64,000 bases of DNA from Paraconiothyrium sp. Pb-2020. Its lineage: Eukaryota > Ascomycota > Dothideomycetes > Pleosporales > Didymosphaeriaceae. Position numbers and translations under genes: made by a program. Location of the stretch: NCBI GenBank assembly GCA_022419385.1, contig JAJUBI010000002.1, positions 2,418,001-2,482,000 of the forward strand, in the 5' to 3' direction. The notes beneath the pieces were generated by a model that searched no databases, had not been told where the DNA came from, and worked only from the letters and a program-made list of their open reading frames with translations. How positions within the stretch are numbered: the first letter of the stretch is position 1; every line of letters starts with the position of its first letter. Of this stretch, positions 32,924 to 44,514 are shown in pieces.

Positions 32924-33656
32924 ATTGGCAGTGCTACAATATTAGTCGATCGTCTTGCCGTGTCGCTCGTCCCGCATTTTCGCTACATAAGCGTAACTCC
33001 TTCCTTTTAGCGCCACCAAACAGCGTTCCCCTGCTGGGTAGCTTTTCTTAGGCAGGTGTGTTCCTTCGTTGCGTCACCTGAATCCTGCACTGCATATCTC
33101 CCGTTGTACCGTTTGCGCGCCCCGACAGCGTGACAAAGGAACTCAATGCTCCGGGAGCCAAAGCGAGCTTTGAGAGAAATGACCTATCCAGACCAAGCAG
33201 AAGATCGATCATGATCAGACAAATGGTGACGCACCATCTGTTCGTTGAATGCGAAATCGGTTGACTAGTTTCCTTCAAACTACCATCTATTTGTTGCACA
33301 GACCCTATACATAATTATATTGTACTTTGGTCTAAACACCCTCCCAGATCCCTCAAAGGTTCGTTGGAAACTGGTATAGTGTCAGAGCAACACTGCTTTG
33401 GACTAGTAGGCCGCCATCGGGAACGCCATCGGGGAACCCCGCACGAAAGTGGAAGGATGTCTAGTCGCCGAAGCATCTACCATGGTCAGACATGGATGAT
33501 ATATTGAATTTGACCCGCCTCTCGCTTGTTTTTGATGATCGCCGCATGCAAATATAGGACGCTGCAGCGCACAACCCTGCGTTGGCTGCGCACCTCTCAC
33601 CGGTTTTCACAGTTGCCTTCTTGCATCCTTCACGTTGCCTGCTTAATGAAGGCGTT
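32924..33656. other. Intergenic, no supported gene
   Basis: Short competing frames only. A CT-rich leader (about 33600-33650) precedes the Zn2Cys6 gene. Confidence 0.5.
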
Positions 33657-34309
33657 ATGCAATCAGCGCCCGTCTCCTATTACCCGAACCCTGAAGCTTC
33701 AGGAGTACCTCAAGCTCAGCTTGCTGCCTGGTATCTCAGAGCAATGGGAACTCCACGATCGGACCTAGCAGGCTTGGAAGGCGGCAATGGTCAAAAGCTA
33801 TATCCCAATGGTAGCTCTATCAACAGTGCAGACGGAGACACGCCATCACGCAGTCCCAATCGGAAGAAGTACCCTCGGGTCTCACTTGTACGATGTACCC
33901 ATCCGTGTGTCCGGTATATGAGACTTATCATTATATAGGCGTGCCAGAATTGCCGTAGACGAAAACTAGGGTGTGACCAGCAGAGACCGTGCAATCGCTG
34001 CACAGAATACCATTTATCGTGTGAGGATCGCCAACCTACTGCCATGAAGTAAGAAAATAGCCCCCCTTCACTGCGTGCCTAGCTGACCGACTAAGCTCTC
34101 TGTCGCGAAGGCTTGACAGTGCCTTGGACAAGATGACACGCATGGAGGAGAGATTGGATAGTCTTGAGTCCGCGCTGAGGAAGGTTTCTGAGGTTTCTGG
34201 GAATTCAGACACCGAAGTTAACGACATCGTACGACCAAAGGAGCTAACGCCAATCCTTGTAGCCTCTCAACTATCACGTTTACCCTATCCAGATTGTTCC
34301 ACCTGGTAG
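33657..34309 (+). CDS. Truncated Zn(II)2Cys6 transcription factor (184 aa)
   Basis: Exons 33657-33887, 33939-34048 and 34096-34309; introns of 51 and 47 nt keep phase. The second exon encodes the binuclear zinc cluster with all six Cys (ACQNCRRRKLGC, then RPCNRCTEYHLSC). The third gives a heptad-like dimerisation coil (LDSALDKMTRMEERLDSLESAL) and the linker TPILVASQLSRLPYPD. In full-length family members that linker leads into a long regulatory region of several hundred residues. Here a stop follows at 34307-34309 and nothing like the middle homology region is found in the next 380 bp. It could be a truncated, dominant-negative-like DNA-binding protein or a pseudogene. Confidence 0.75.
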
Positions 34310-34690
34310 TAAGGTTAGCGGTCCATTCAGGAAAGCAAGGAGATTTGAAGGCTGGAGCATGGTGGGCGATCAGTTGTGGAAGCGTAGCGCACCGATTTTG
34401 GATTGTTATGTGTTTTTCGTCATCGATTCCTTGTCACGGAAATATAATATTAGTTCTTACCAAACTTGTGGCACATCTAAAGTCAAAGGCCCAGCGAGAC
34501 CCCACATCGGCTCGGCCTCGGCCTCGGCCACAATGTCCATTTGTGAGATTCTGTTGGATAGTCTTCCCGTTACCCACCATCCGGTCATCAGCTCGATGTA
34601 CCTGCAGCGAGCGGAGGGCGTATAAGTATAGCTAATCCCAAGGGTCTTCTAGTCAATCTTCTTCTTCAAAACCTCTTCCCAGCAACTAAC
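34310..34690. other. Intergenic, no supported gene
   Basis: No continuation of the Zn2Cys6 gene is seen. A short run of ctcggc repeats lies at 34509-34531. The stretch leads into the Ras-like relic. Confidence 0.5.
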
Positions 34691-35369
34691 ATGTCTGATC
34701 CGGTGGACATCGTCGCCTTTCAAGCCATGCATCGCGGTAACTCTCGGCTAGAGAAGAGGCCTTTTCTTTTTAAATTAGTGGTGATAGGTAAACGCGGAGT
34801 GGGCAAAACGGCGTTAATTAGGAAGGTACGTTGTGTGGGTGCTTCGTATTCACTATGGTCTAAGAGAGTCCTTAGCTCGTCCACAGCAAATACCCTAAGG
34901 CGTACAAACCTACTACGAAGGAAGAGCAATATAAAACGTCGCTTACACTTGATGGCCAGACATATTCTCTGTGTATCACCGAAACAGGGGGTGAGGATAA
35001 ATGCAGGGAGGACACGATAAGAGAGGCTGACGGATTCCTTTTGTGACCTCTGCGACCGGGCGACATTTGAAGACATACCAGGGCTATATGAACAGGTACG
35101 TGAGGCGAAGGCTATGGCCGGGGGCAATAAACCAAGCTCCACCTCACCACTCCCTGCGCCGCCTGTCGTTGTGGTTGGAAACAAGCTTGATAAGCCCCGG
35201 GAACGTAAGGTTTCCGGTGAGGAGGGAAGGCGGCTTTATGGAGGTCACAGCGAGGGGTAACGTCGAGGAAGCGTTCTGCGCAATCATTCAACGCGATAAC
35301 TTGTCTTCGCCCTGCAGTGATGGGACGGGCGAAGGACAGGTGAACAGCTGGTTTTGCGGCTTGTTTTGA
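34691..35369 (+). pseudogene. Ras-like small GTPase with two frameshifts
   Basis: The frame opens with a Met and reaches the P-loop GKRGVGKTAL. An intron (GTACGT donor near 34827, CTTAG acceptor near 34881) leads to switch I (PTTKEEQYKT) and the switch II area, which reads TETGGED in place of the usual DTAGQE. Directly after EADGFLL the frame breaks with TGA and resumes one base off as DLCDRATFED. The guanine-specificity motif GNKLDK follows. A second shift comes after EEGRRLY, then MEVTARGNVEEAF (the SAK-type motif region) and a C terminus WFCGLF that fits a CaaX prenylation box. All G motifs are in order, so this was a complete Ras-family gene. Two shifts and an altered switch II argue for decay, or for sequence errors. 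Confidence 0.78.
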
Positions 35370-35532
35370 AGTGGATAGCACAATCAAGTGATCGGAAGAG
35401 CCTGTCGGAGGTACTTCTTTCGCGACTTTGAATTGTGTGTTGATGACTAAGTAGCTTGAGTTCAATTCCCTCTCGTGGTGCACAAGTACTTGGCAATAGT
35501 GAGCAAGGTACATACGCCATTGCGTTTGAGTC

Positions 35533-35718
35533 GAAGGGGTGCGGACTGAAGCAGAGGTGCGGATTGGGGCGAAGGTGTGGACTGAAGCGGAGGTGCGGAC
35601 TGGGTCGAATGTGTGGATTGGGGCGAAGGTGCGGACTGAAGCGGAGGTGCGGACTGGGGCGAATGTGCGGATTGGGGCGAAGGTGCGGATTGGGGCGAAG
35701 GTGCGGACTAGGGCGAAA
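35533..35718. repeat. 18-bp minisatellite, locus 1
   Basis: About ten copies of an 18-bp unit of type aggtgcggactgaagcgg, alternating with a ggtgcggattggggcgaa variant. On the minus strand it stays in frame as FAPIRT/SASVRT hexapeptides. The same unit appears in the opposite orientation at 46791-46920. Confidence 0.9.
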
Positions 35719-36423
35719 CCAACATCGTATGTTTTCATGTTCATTGCGCCTGCCGTATCAAGAACAAAGAACCAGGAGACAGTTACAACAATTAAGGCTA
35801 CTTGCCCCAAAGACCGGGTTCACAGCATTAACGTCGATGCCAGACGCAGCGCGTTCGCTTTCAAGCCGCCAATAAGGAACTACGTGCCAACCCGAGATCT
35901 CTTCATGGGTCTAGCGTGTACGGCCGGGGTGCATTTACAGGCCTGCCGGAGCCGAACATCTTCTAGGAGCTTTACAGGGCTGGGTAACACCCGCGCACGC
36001 CACTGCATTACAGGACAATGATTAAAGCGGGAAAGTTTCGGGATGCACGTCTTCGCTTTCGGGTCGCCAGGGACGCAGAACTTCTTGCTAGGCGAAAGTT
36101 GTCTGGTACCGCAATCGCGCAATTTACCGAGGGTTGCAATGAACTGTTCTGAGCGATTGAATTGATGCTCAACTGAGTTCATGCATCTTTGTAGCTTTCA
36201 ATCTGCCGCGAGGTCGTCCTGTCTGCACTAGTGCCCCTTCGCAAATCAGGTCGCCACCCGCTCTCTCTCATCTTATATCTACCAGTCCAGTCCAGCTACT
36301 ACGGTTTTACCAGGAAACAATCCGGTAAGTTCTCCGTGTGAGTGTATAAGGTCAATGGTCGCCACTGTGCTTCTGCTGACGATCCTATGATCTTAGGTAG
36401 TCTCAGGATTTCAGTTCGACAAC
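35719..36423. other. Intergenic upstream of the C2H2 gene
   Basis: No supported gene. The stretch 36240-36420 has fungal promoter/leader character (CT-rich runs). GTAAGTTC...TTAG at about 36325-36397 could be a leader intron before the ATG at 36424. Confidence 0.4.
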
Positions 36424-38323
36424 ATGTCGAGCGCAACCACTACCAGTTCTGAGGATGTGCGCTTACAGGCGGACGACTATGATTCGCTGTCAACGATGCA
36501 AAATTCTGGTCTTCTCACGCCGCCGATCCTATATAACCTCGATACCCAGCCAAACTTTGTTACTACAGCACACATATCGATGTCTTCCGGCAGCTGTATG
36601 TGGATGGAAAGTCCAATCCCCGGCAGGGGCGTTACTGAAGCGATGCCCTATGAATTGGGCCAGGGCTTGCATAATCAACCTTTCTATGGTCTTCCGATGG
36701 AGTCCGATTCAATCTCGGGTACAGACGACCGTCTATACGGGTCATGGGCGCTTAGTACACCGAACACTTCAAGCACACAAGCGCCTGGGTATCTCTTCGA
36801 GACTCATGCAGCACCGCAGCTCAAATTTGAGATGCCGATCATTGATCCTGTGGCCTCTTGCGGGATGGGGTCCACCACCGTAGACGCGGATTCCAGCCGA
36901 CACTGTAATAATCATACATCGACTCTCGGAATGCCGGAGGGCGAAGCCCAACCATTTTTGTCCGAACAGGCACGCAATGGGTTCGAGAATGATCTCCTCC
37001 TGACCTATCCAGATGGAACGAGGACTATCTTGCATCAAGATGGGGTCCGCCAGGTGGACGGCAATATCTTAATACCAGTGCCCACAGGTATCAAAAAGAA
37101 GAAGCAGACTTGCGAAATCTGCAATTCGTCATATGCAGGGCACCTAACGCGCCATCAGATGACCCATAATGGAAAGAAGGAGTATAGCTGTCCGCTCCCA
37201 GGATGCAGTAAAACCTTTGATAGGAACGACAACCGTGTAGCGCATTTTACTACGCACGTAGAGAAACCAAGTGGCAAGCCTGGAGGAAATAAGAAGTGGT
37301 CATTAGCAGAGGTTCAATCCTACTTTGAAGACCAGGAAACAAAGGACCGGATCCAGTATAGGTACATGAGGGATATGAAGCGATCGCACAGGGTCGAGAG
37401 GTTCAATAAGTTCAACATTGGGGACGTTGAGTCATTGAAAAGATTCTACTTCGATCGTTTCCGAAGGATGGGCTCAGATTTGCGAAGGCGAATAGTGGCC
37501 AGTTGGGTGAAAAGACGGGATCCGGACCATCGATATGGGAGCGTGCCTCTATGGTGGCCGCAGAACGTACCACACACAAACCCATGGGACCTCCTGGCCG
37601 GTGGTAAGTGTCGTTTGCGGTAGACTACAGACGTGGTGGCACTTGCTAACAGTCGACAGATCTAGTTTCTCTGGCTATTGATATGTTGTTGGTCCACCGT
37701 CGCATCGATAAGGACAAGCGAGAACGATTCACGTCTTGGATAGACGAGCTCAGAACAGATGTCGAGCACGCCTGGAACCGAGGCTCGACTAATCTGTTTT
37801 CGAAGGCCTATAGTGTAACTATGCGTAACGCGGTGAAGCAGCGCCTAATCAATGAGATAATCCCTAGGTAAATTGACTACTATCTGTCATTACAAACAAC
37901 TTACTATGATACAGCTTGTTTGATACTGCTAAGCTTCATGAAGAATACATCTCTCGGTACGCATTATACGAAGGCACTGGGAACAATGACCCTGGCTCCG
38001 GAGCCGTGATCACCTGGAAGCCTTATCCGCGAATTCCGGATACTGTTACTGTTGACAAAGAAGTTGATGGGCCAAGCTCGGCACAATTATCAACCAAAAA
38101 TGTCATGCTACTTCCAGAGGACATCCCTAATAGTTTCTCACCAGCTAGAGGACAGGATTCAACTCAACCTTGCCACCAGACCCCCTCTTGGACCTTGGAC
38201 GGGGCTGTGGCCTTGTATCAAGGAAGGTACCTGAACGAGACTAGTCTGATCTCCCAATACCCACTTGGTGAGCCTCCTTTTCTCCCGACGGATCCAACAG
38301 CGCCTGCTGCATGGTTCACGTGA
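36424..38323 (+). CDS. C2H2 zinc-finger transcription factor (598 aa)
   Basis: Exons 36424-37603, 37660-37867 and 37915-38323; the introns (56 and 47 nt) have clear branch sites and preserve phase. A probable nuclear regulator. The N-terminal about 215 residues are low-complexity and acidic/Ser-rich, like an activation region. Two C2H2 fingers follow: CEICNSSYAGHLTRHQMTH and YSCPLPGCSKTF-HFTTH at about residues 233-280. Next comes a basic, helical segment (KWSLAEVQSYFEDQ, SLKRFYFDRFRRM) and a C-terminal region with AWNRGSTNLFSKAY. The ATG at 36424 follows a possible leader intron. No partner gene is evident. The binding site and target are unknown. Confidence 0.85.
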
Positions 38324-38734
38324 CAACGTGACACAGATTGAAATACACATCGGTCCGCGACCATCTTTCCTTCGTATGATGTCAATAGCTCTGAGATAGG
38401 ATATTTAGTGCATGACAACGACCCTTTCAACAGGTTCTATGTATAGCACCAGCTGTTCAGCGTGCGTTGAATTGTGAAGCACGATGTTGTCCTCGCGCTC
38501 TGGCACTCTGCAATGGAGCTGTGTAATGACTTAAGCTTCAGCTGGGCCCTTTCCTTCCCTCGTCGCGCACGGCGGACAGAAGCATGGGAAGGCTAAGGTG
38601 AGATTGTACGATAAGCGAAGCGGTGCAGTGAGCTTGGCGCATTTCTGGCCAATCCGCATTCTTTTCTGCGATAAACCTATTGAGAAGAACTGATTCACAC
38701 AAATTTCTCAATATCCTTGCATAAGTGGTCACCT

Positions 38735-39386
38735 CTAAAGCGGTGGTTTCAAAATCTTGGGCTCGACGGGCGTTAAATTCCTATCCAAACGAACGTACAG
38801 TTTCCTCCCATGGTGTTCGACCCCAATTGACAGCGTGGCTCGCCGCTTTAGATGTGCCGAATACAGCTGTTGCCGTGTAGTTTCGGTTGATTGTACAAGA
38901 TCCTGGATAGGACTGATGCTTTTGAAAATGGCATGAGAGCTCCTCGGTTCCACATCTCTGTGTAGATTCCCGATAAAGACAGCTTGTGGTTCTGTCACCC
39001 GTACACCATTGTCGCAGCTGACCGGCAACCCACTACCACCTTGTGTGCACCGAGTGTTCGTGTCATCGTCAACTCGAGGGGGATAGCTACTGCCTAGTGA
39101 AGAAACGCGGACATGATCTGGCGGGATTGCAACTACCAGTCGCGGGTGCCCAGGACCTATGTCATAAAGATGTACCTCGACAAAGCGAGCGAAGTATTCT
39201 TACTTACGTGCAACGATAACAAAAGGCCCACTGACGGTGCATGCGCTTTAGACGATGCAGTCCAGCAAAGACGAGACGAAGTCGACCGAGCACAGTTGAT
39301 TCTTCGACGAGCCTGTAGTCTCTAATTCTCAAAGGCGAGCTGGTTGGCGGCACGGGTATATCTTGATCAGAAATAACATGGGGCAA
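38735..39386 (-). pseudogene. Degenerate copy of the RRM-protein gene
   Basis: Matches the last part of the gene at 24141-25362: a shared QGG linker, AVFIGNL versus GVFVGNL for RNP2, HHGRKLYVRLDRN versus YGRKIHLHFDRD for the last strand, and an EPKILKPP versus EPLIFHTP end. The middle of the RRM is garbled (no convincing RNP1) and the two N-terminal RRM-like units are missing. A possible intron near 39195 is only about 32 nt. It may still be transcribed, but looks decayed. Confidence 0.6.
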
Positions 39387-39925
39387 GATATGAAGTTAAG
39401 GCAAGTTCAACTGTAGTTGAGATTTCCATGACAAGGAGCCGGTCTGGGGCGAGACCCGGTCCACTGGCATTGTTCGGCGTTAGGCGGTAACGCAGAAGCG
39501 CGGCAAACATTACAGATGTACCGAAGCTTCGTAATGGGCATTCATCTGCGCCTGTTTAGCTTACTAACCCAAGAGTCTCACCCATGGCTTCCAAGACCAC
39601 AAAGGAAGATCGAAGAGTAGAGAAAGTACGAAAATTTAAAGAGCTACATCCAGCGGAGCTCTAGTTCATCAAATATGGATATTGCCGAGGAGGAAGCTGT
39701 GAAGTGGCGAGGGAGCCGACATGAGCAATGATAGACTGGCTCGTGCTTCCACAGATTGAGATGCTTCGTTGCCATGCATGGTCACATGTGATAGAGCTTG
39801 CAGATCTTGAGCGAGGCCAGTGCACTTTCGCATGTCTTCGACAACGCTACATTCACCCTAAGTGTTCGGCCCAATCGCCTTGTGTAACTAATGCCTTATG
39901 CGGGCATATAGACTCTCGAAGGCGC
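39387..39925. other. Intergenic, no supported gene
   Basis: No frame with domain or splice support; no repeats noticed. Confidence 0.5.
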
Positions 39926-41503
39926 TTACAAAGTTAAAAGATAACGAACCGTTCCAACAAGGTATGAGTTACCAGCGACCATGATCACGGCGTCTTTGTA
40001 TTGTGTTATCACGTGCTGAAATGCATCCTGTACGTTGTCGCAGATCGTAGCGCGTTCTTCAGTGAGTTTGAGCCATTCCATCGCATGACATGTCGTCGTT
40101 TGCTCATATTGTGTACGAAGGTCCATTAAGTCTGGTATAACTGTCAAAAACAGGTAGAACACAGCCAAGGAGGGACAACATACCAGGCTTTTCGTCATCG
40201 ATGCCGGATCGGTTCGCGCAAAAGACTGCATTCACGCGTGTCCTGCCATTATCCGAGAGCCCTTGAAAGAGCATTTTAAGAAGTGCCACTGAGTCTCGAT
40301 CTGATTCGTGGCTGAATATCAGAACCCGAGGTCTATGAGCATAGCTAATTGAAGCTTAGTAAAGTTCTCTCGGCCTGCCGGATTATCCTTACTAGGGTAG
40401 CTCAAGCTTGGTCCTGAACCAGGCCGATGCTTCTCTCAGGCTGAGCTCATTATGTGCGGAGTTCAGGAGCCAGCTACGTTCATGCTCTTTCAGCTCTTCG
40501 TTCTTGCCGGGTAGAGTAGTCTCCCCGAGATCGTCGATCAGATCGGGTCTGAGGACAAAAAGGGGGTCGATGCTTTTCAAACATGCCTCACAGAGAGCTA
40601 TTGCTAGAGCGGCATTATTCCGTTGGTACTCAACATTAGGAACCACAGTGACGCTATTTGTTTCAAGGACCCGGTTAGACACCACAGTCAGATGGCCGGC
40701 AACACGTCTTTCGATTGCCCTCTGCTGTATAACCTCCAGAGCTTGGGGCTCCTGTTTGACGGTGAACGCAGGAGCATTCTCTTTGAATATACCTGCTTTG
40801 TGCCAGGCTATTTTGCCTATGTCATTACCGAGAGCTCTGACATGGTCTAATCCTATGGTCGTGATGCCGGTAGCTGCAGGGGATTCAATGAAATTGGTCG
40901 AGTCTCGTTCCCCTCCCATTCCTGTTTCGACTACTGCCACGTCCACGCCTTCTTGGAAGAAGACATAGAATGCTAGCAGGGTGAGAAAACCCGGATATCC
41001 TGGCCTTGGTGGAGTATCAGAGTTCTGTAGATCGAGATGGTTTTCCATTGTTTGGTGGATTTGCCAAAAGTATCTGGCGAAGAGATCTTCGGAGATCATT
41101 TCAGCGTTCAATCGGATCCGCTCTCGCACGTCGCTCAGATGTGGTGAGGTAAGACACCCGATTTTGCCAACCTTGTTCGTGTGGTTTTGGTACCTCAAGA
41201 GGATATGCTCGCAGTAGAGGCAAGTCGTCCCCTTTCCTTTCGTTCCTGCAACATGGATGTACTTGACTTGACGAAGTTGGTCTTCCTGTCTTGTTTGAGC
41301 GTGACAAAGAACAGATCGAGAAGTACATACGTTCAAGCCCAATAAACGAAGCCAGCCCAGTGTGCGATCTTTCGGAATTGCACTTCGTTGTCCCTGCGGT
41401 CTCGCAGCTGGGAACTGCATTCTGTTCAAGGCATGCAATGCTTCCTTCTCCGCTCAGCAATGTCCCTGGAGAATAAGCTAGTACATACCTTATAGCCAGT
41501 CAT
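39926..41503 (-). CDS. MET7: Folylpolyglutamate synthase (Mur ligase family)
   Basis: Adds glutamates to folate using ATP, retaining folates in cytosol and mitochondria for one-carbon and methionine metabolism. Exons 41503-41489, 41447-41331, 41285-40393, 40344-40184 and 40140-39926; the four introns (41, 45, 48 and 43 nt) agree in phase, giving 466 aa. Visible are the family start (ALHALNRMQFP), the P-loop VAGTKGKGTT, TSPHLSDVRERIRLN, the Mg-site region VVETGMGGERDSTN, and the C-terminal ligase domain with LNSAHNELS and a final MVAGNSYLVGTV. RERIRLN favours folylpolyglutamate over dihydrofolate synthase. HSA/HNE replaces the more usual DGAHT at the start of the C-terminal domain, which is odd. 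It is slightly short, and the micro-exon start MTGYK is the least certain part. Confidence 0.88.
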
Positions 41504-41961
41504 CGCTTCCCACTGCTATCTGCGGTTCCTATGCGACGATTTGTGTACTTCGCGTGCAGGATGCGTGGTGCGGGGTATCTGCCTTGGCTGGACGTTATTG
41601 GTGAAGTTTCATCTATGTGGGGCCAGGGATCCGTCCTAATCTTGGCCACGGTCACTTTCGCTCTTTTCGCAATGACACTGACATCGCCAGTCGTATATAG
41701 CCGTCGCGACAAGTATATTGCAAAGCGCTGTCACTGTAGGGTCGTGAATCTGCTCACAAGACGCGCACCTTAGGGTGAATGCTACTGAAACGGATGTGTC
41801 GGCATCGGCTTGGAATAATTAGCGGGAAATTGGCGCGGAAGCTACTAGTCACCCGCGCCATGTCGCAGACGGCTGCTCCGTGCCAAGAAATCAAACGTCT
41901 TGCGTTCAGCCCCTCACACTGCAGACGTGCGCTCCAGCGACGATGTTGCCTATTCTTCATC
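41504..41961. other. Divergent promoter region
   Basis: Lies between folylpolyglutamate synthase (minus) and the TPR-like gene (plus). Short frames here are not supported. Confidence 0.45.
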
Positions 41962-44123
41962 ATGATCAAAGCAAGGGATAGCGTTGAAGAGGTTCGCGGC
42001 AAAACTCAATATAGCAGAGTGCAGTGGAAAGCGTTTAACGTAACTCAATTGGAAGGTTTGCCGTGCTTGTTCGCTAACATGGTTAGAAATTCACAATAAG
42101 TCAAGCCAAACTCATACGCGAGAAGTACCCGAACATCTCGTGGCCAGAGCTTGACGCAGATACACGTAGCCATTTGCTGAAAACCTTCGATGTAGAATTG
42201 GAAAAAGAGAACTTTCCACTTCATACCGGACTCGGTGCATGGCGACTGCCGAAAGCACTTGCTGCATTACACAAGCGTACAGAGGCTAAGACCAGAGCAG
42301 AGCAGTCAGCACGACAAGGAACGAAGTCGCCAACCGCTACGAACGGGTCCACAGAGACGAACGCATCCACAGAGCCAAAAATCGTAGGACCCGCCGACCC
42401 CGAGACAAGATACCTTTTTCGGCTACTACAGCATCTCTGTATTCCCGAAAGGTCAATAAAGAAAGCGCTACTACTCGCCTTGACCTGCCAAAGACGTCAA
42501 TGGGGGCCATCAGGAGAGCTCTATTATACCGGACCGCTGGAGTTTGGAGTCAACCCATCCACATATTCTCTCGTTCGGGATGCGGACAAGCTTCAGAATC
42601 ATCTCGACATGCTCGAAGCTACCGGACACATACGCCAGGGCAGGCCGATCGAAGGCATAGAAATATTCATTGGCGAGGGCATCGAATCTCCCCTTGGCAA
42701 AACGGCGGAAGAAGCCGATCGGAAAGAAGCAATGATGGTACTTTGCTACTTGTTTTCGGGATGTGAATATACTCATGAGTACGACTTCTTGTCACATCAA
42801 AGAGACCCATACTGATTATTCTGAAGGTTTGACAAATGCGGGTACTGGGCACTGCCCTCATTCCAGTCACTGCTCGGCCAGTGTCCAACGGATATCGAGC
42901 TCGCACCGAAAATCATCCCCGCCCTTCTCCAGGCCTCGAAATTCTCAACTACACAGTGGAAGCTACTTGCAATTAGCATCGCGGAAAGGTTGGGAGTGGA
43001 AGCATCAACGTCGGATGTGCGAGCCTACTTTGCGTACCGAAAGAGTCTAATTCTACGAGAGAACAGAGATTTGCACGGAGCAGAGCAGACAATTGACACG
43101 TACTTTAAGCAGGGAATCCCCGACATCGTGAATAATAGGCTGCATGCGATCCATGGATTACTTAAGCATTCCAAAGCTTGGATCAAGATTGAAAGAGCTT
43201 GTTTCGACGAAGCTCTAGACTTTTCAAGATCGTGGACGCCTTTAGCTACTCCGGAACAGGAACATCCCATCTCCTTATACGAACTCCGGGTTGCTCTTCG
43301 GCATTACGTAGTTAGAGGCATCGCGAGTTTACGTGCAGGCGACTACAAGGCTGCCATCGAGGACTTGGAGACCGCCCATAGGCAATATGACGAAAAATCA
43401 AAAGTCTATCAAATCGCACTCGCTTATTTGATCGATGCGTACTGCGAAGACCAGAATCTGAAAAGCGCGAAAACTCTTGCATATAATGAACTTTGTCGAT
43501 TACAATTACAGCGACTGGACATCGAAAGCGTGGACTTGGAAAACCGCTATTTAAGAGACATACTCATCTCAACTGCTGAAGTACACGTGCGACTTCGAGA
43601 CTATATCACAGCTAGTCACCTCCTTGAAAGATTCAGATCGTACTTCCGTGACAGACGTAATACTACGCAAAGCGATCAACAGCGACATATGAGAATCCTA
43701 ATTCTCCATGCACAAAATGCTCACCAAACTGCAAGCAGGATCGATGAGTGGCGAGATGCGCTCACTGCATGGCAAGATGTTGTGGATGCTGCGAATGATT
43801 ACTCCGTCTTGAGTAAATACTCCGTCTTGAGTTTGTCTGGATGGGACTTTGGGTTAGTCTTTTTCTCAATGTACCACGCTCAGGGTATGCTCAAATCGGC
43901 ATGCGGAGAGCACCTTCAACGTGGGGAACGCAATTTTCAACGAAAAGATCATTTTTGGATGCGGGGCATGTCGACTTATTGGCTTGGGTATATTCTGGAC
44001 CACATCAAGGTGCTTCCCGTGCCTGATCATATTCGCACTCTAGCGGAACATTTCCAACGGAGTAAGCAACCAACGGCCGAGACTTACGTAAGTGCTAGTG
44101 TCGTGATTCCTTACCATTCTTGA
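41962..44123 (+). CDS. Large helical-repeat (TPR-like) protein (688 aa)
   Basis: Exons 41962-42039, 42087-42778 and 42827-44123; the introns (47 and 48 nt) carry gctaac and tactgat branch sites and keep phase. The N-terminal part (REKYPNISWPELDADTR) is followed by a Thr/Ser-rich linker. The C-terminal about 430 residues consist of paired helices resembling TPRs, for example RGIASLRAGDYKAAIEDLETA and YQIALAYLIDAYCEDQNLKSAKTL. A small in-frame DNA duplication gives YSVLSKYSVLS. No nucleotide-binding or catalytic motif was found. Perhaps a scaffold; I do not recognise a named family. The splice at 42778/42827 replaces an apparent stop with CEYTHEFDKCGYW, which reads naturally. Confidence 0.75.
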
Positions 44124-44327
44124 AGAGAGCGATCCGTCGCGCAGGATTGCTGCTGTGTGTGGGCGAAGGTGTAACGTAGGCTGCGACCGTGGCTCAAGCG
44201 AGTGTTGCATTCTAAAGTACAGACCAGGGGTTTCGGGAGGCTAATGATAATGATGAGAACGAAGTACCAGGAGAAGAGCGCGTATATAATATTTCCAGCC
44301 TTCTCCTACGCTGCGAACAGGTGACAA

Positions 44328-44446
44328 GCTCAGGGCTCAGGGCTCAGGCCTCATGCCTCATGCCTCAAGCCTCATGCCTCAAGCCTCATGCCTCAAGCCT
44401 CATGCCTCAGGGCTCTGGGCTCTGGGCTCTGGGCTCTGGGCTCTGG
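44328..44446. repeat. Heptamer array (GCTCAGG / CCTCATG / GCTCTGG)
   Basis: About 17 copies of a 7-bp unit drifting along the array: gctcagg, then cctcatg/cctcaag alternating, then gctctgg five times. Its first units are the reverse complement of the array type at 28404-28535. Confidence 0.9.
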
Positions 44447-44465
44447 ACTTTCTCCTTAAAAAGGC

Positions 44466-44473
44466 TATAAATA
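44466..44473 (+). promoter_or_regulatory. TATA box of the membrane-protein gene
   Basis: TATAAATA 42 bp upstream of the ATG at 44515 and 19 bp downstream of the heptamer array, so the array sits in the core promoter neighbourhood. Confidence 0.5.
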
Positions 44474-44514
44474 TTGACCGGTTGCCTTCTGCAGCACAAC
44501 TTCCGGTAGCCGCT

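Noticed and set aside
35112..35810. 232-codon minus-strand ORF over the Ras relic and minisatellite
   Set aside because: It lies antisense to conserved GTPase motifs; the open frame is produced by the 18-bp repeat and chance.
44353..44514. N-terminal extension of the membrane protein through the heptamer array
   Set aside because: A TATA box and a good ATG (44515) lie downstream of the array; the extension reads only low-complexity repeat peptides.
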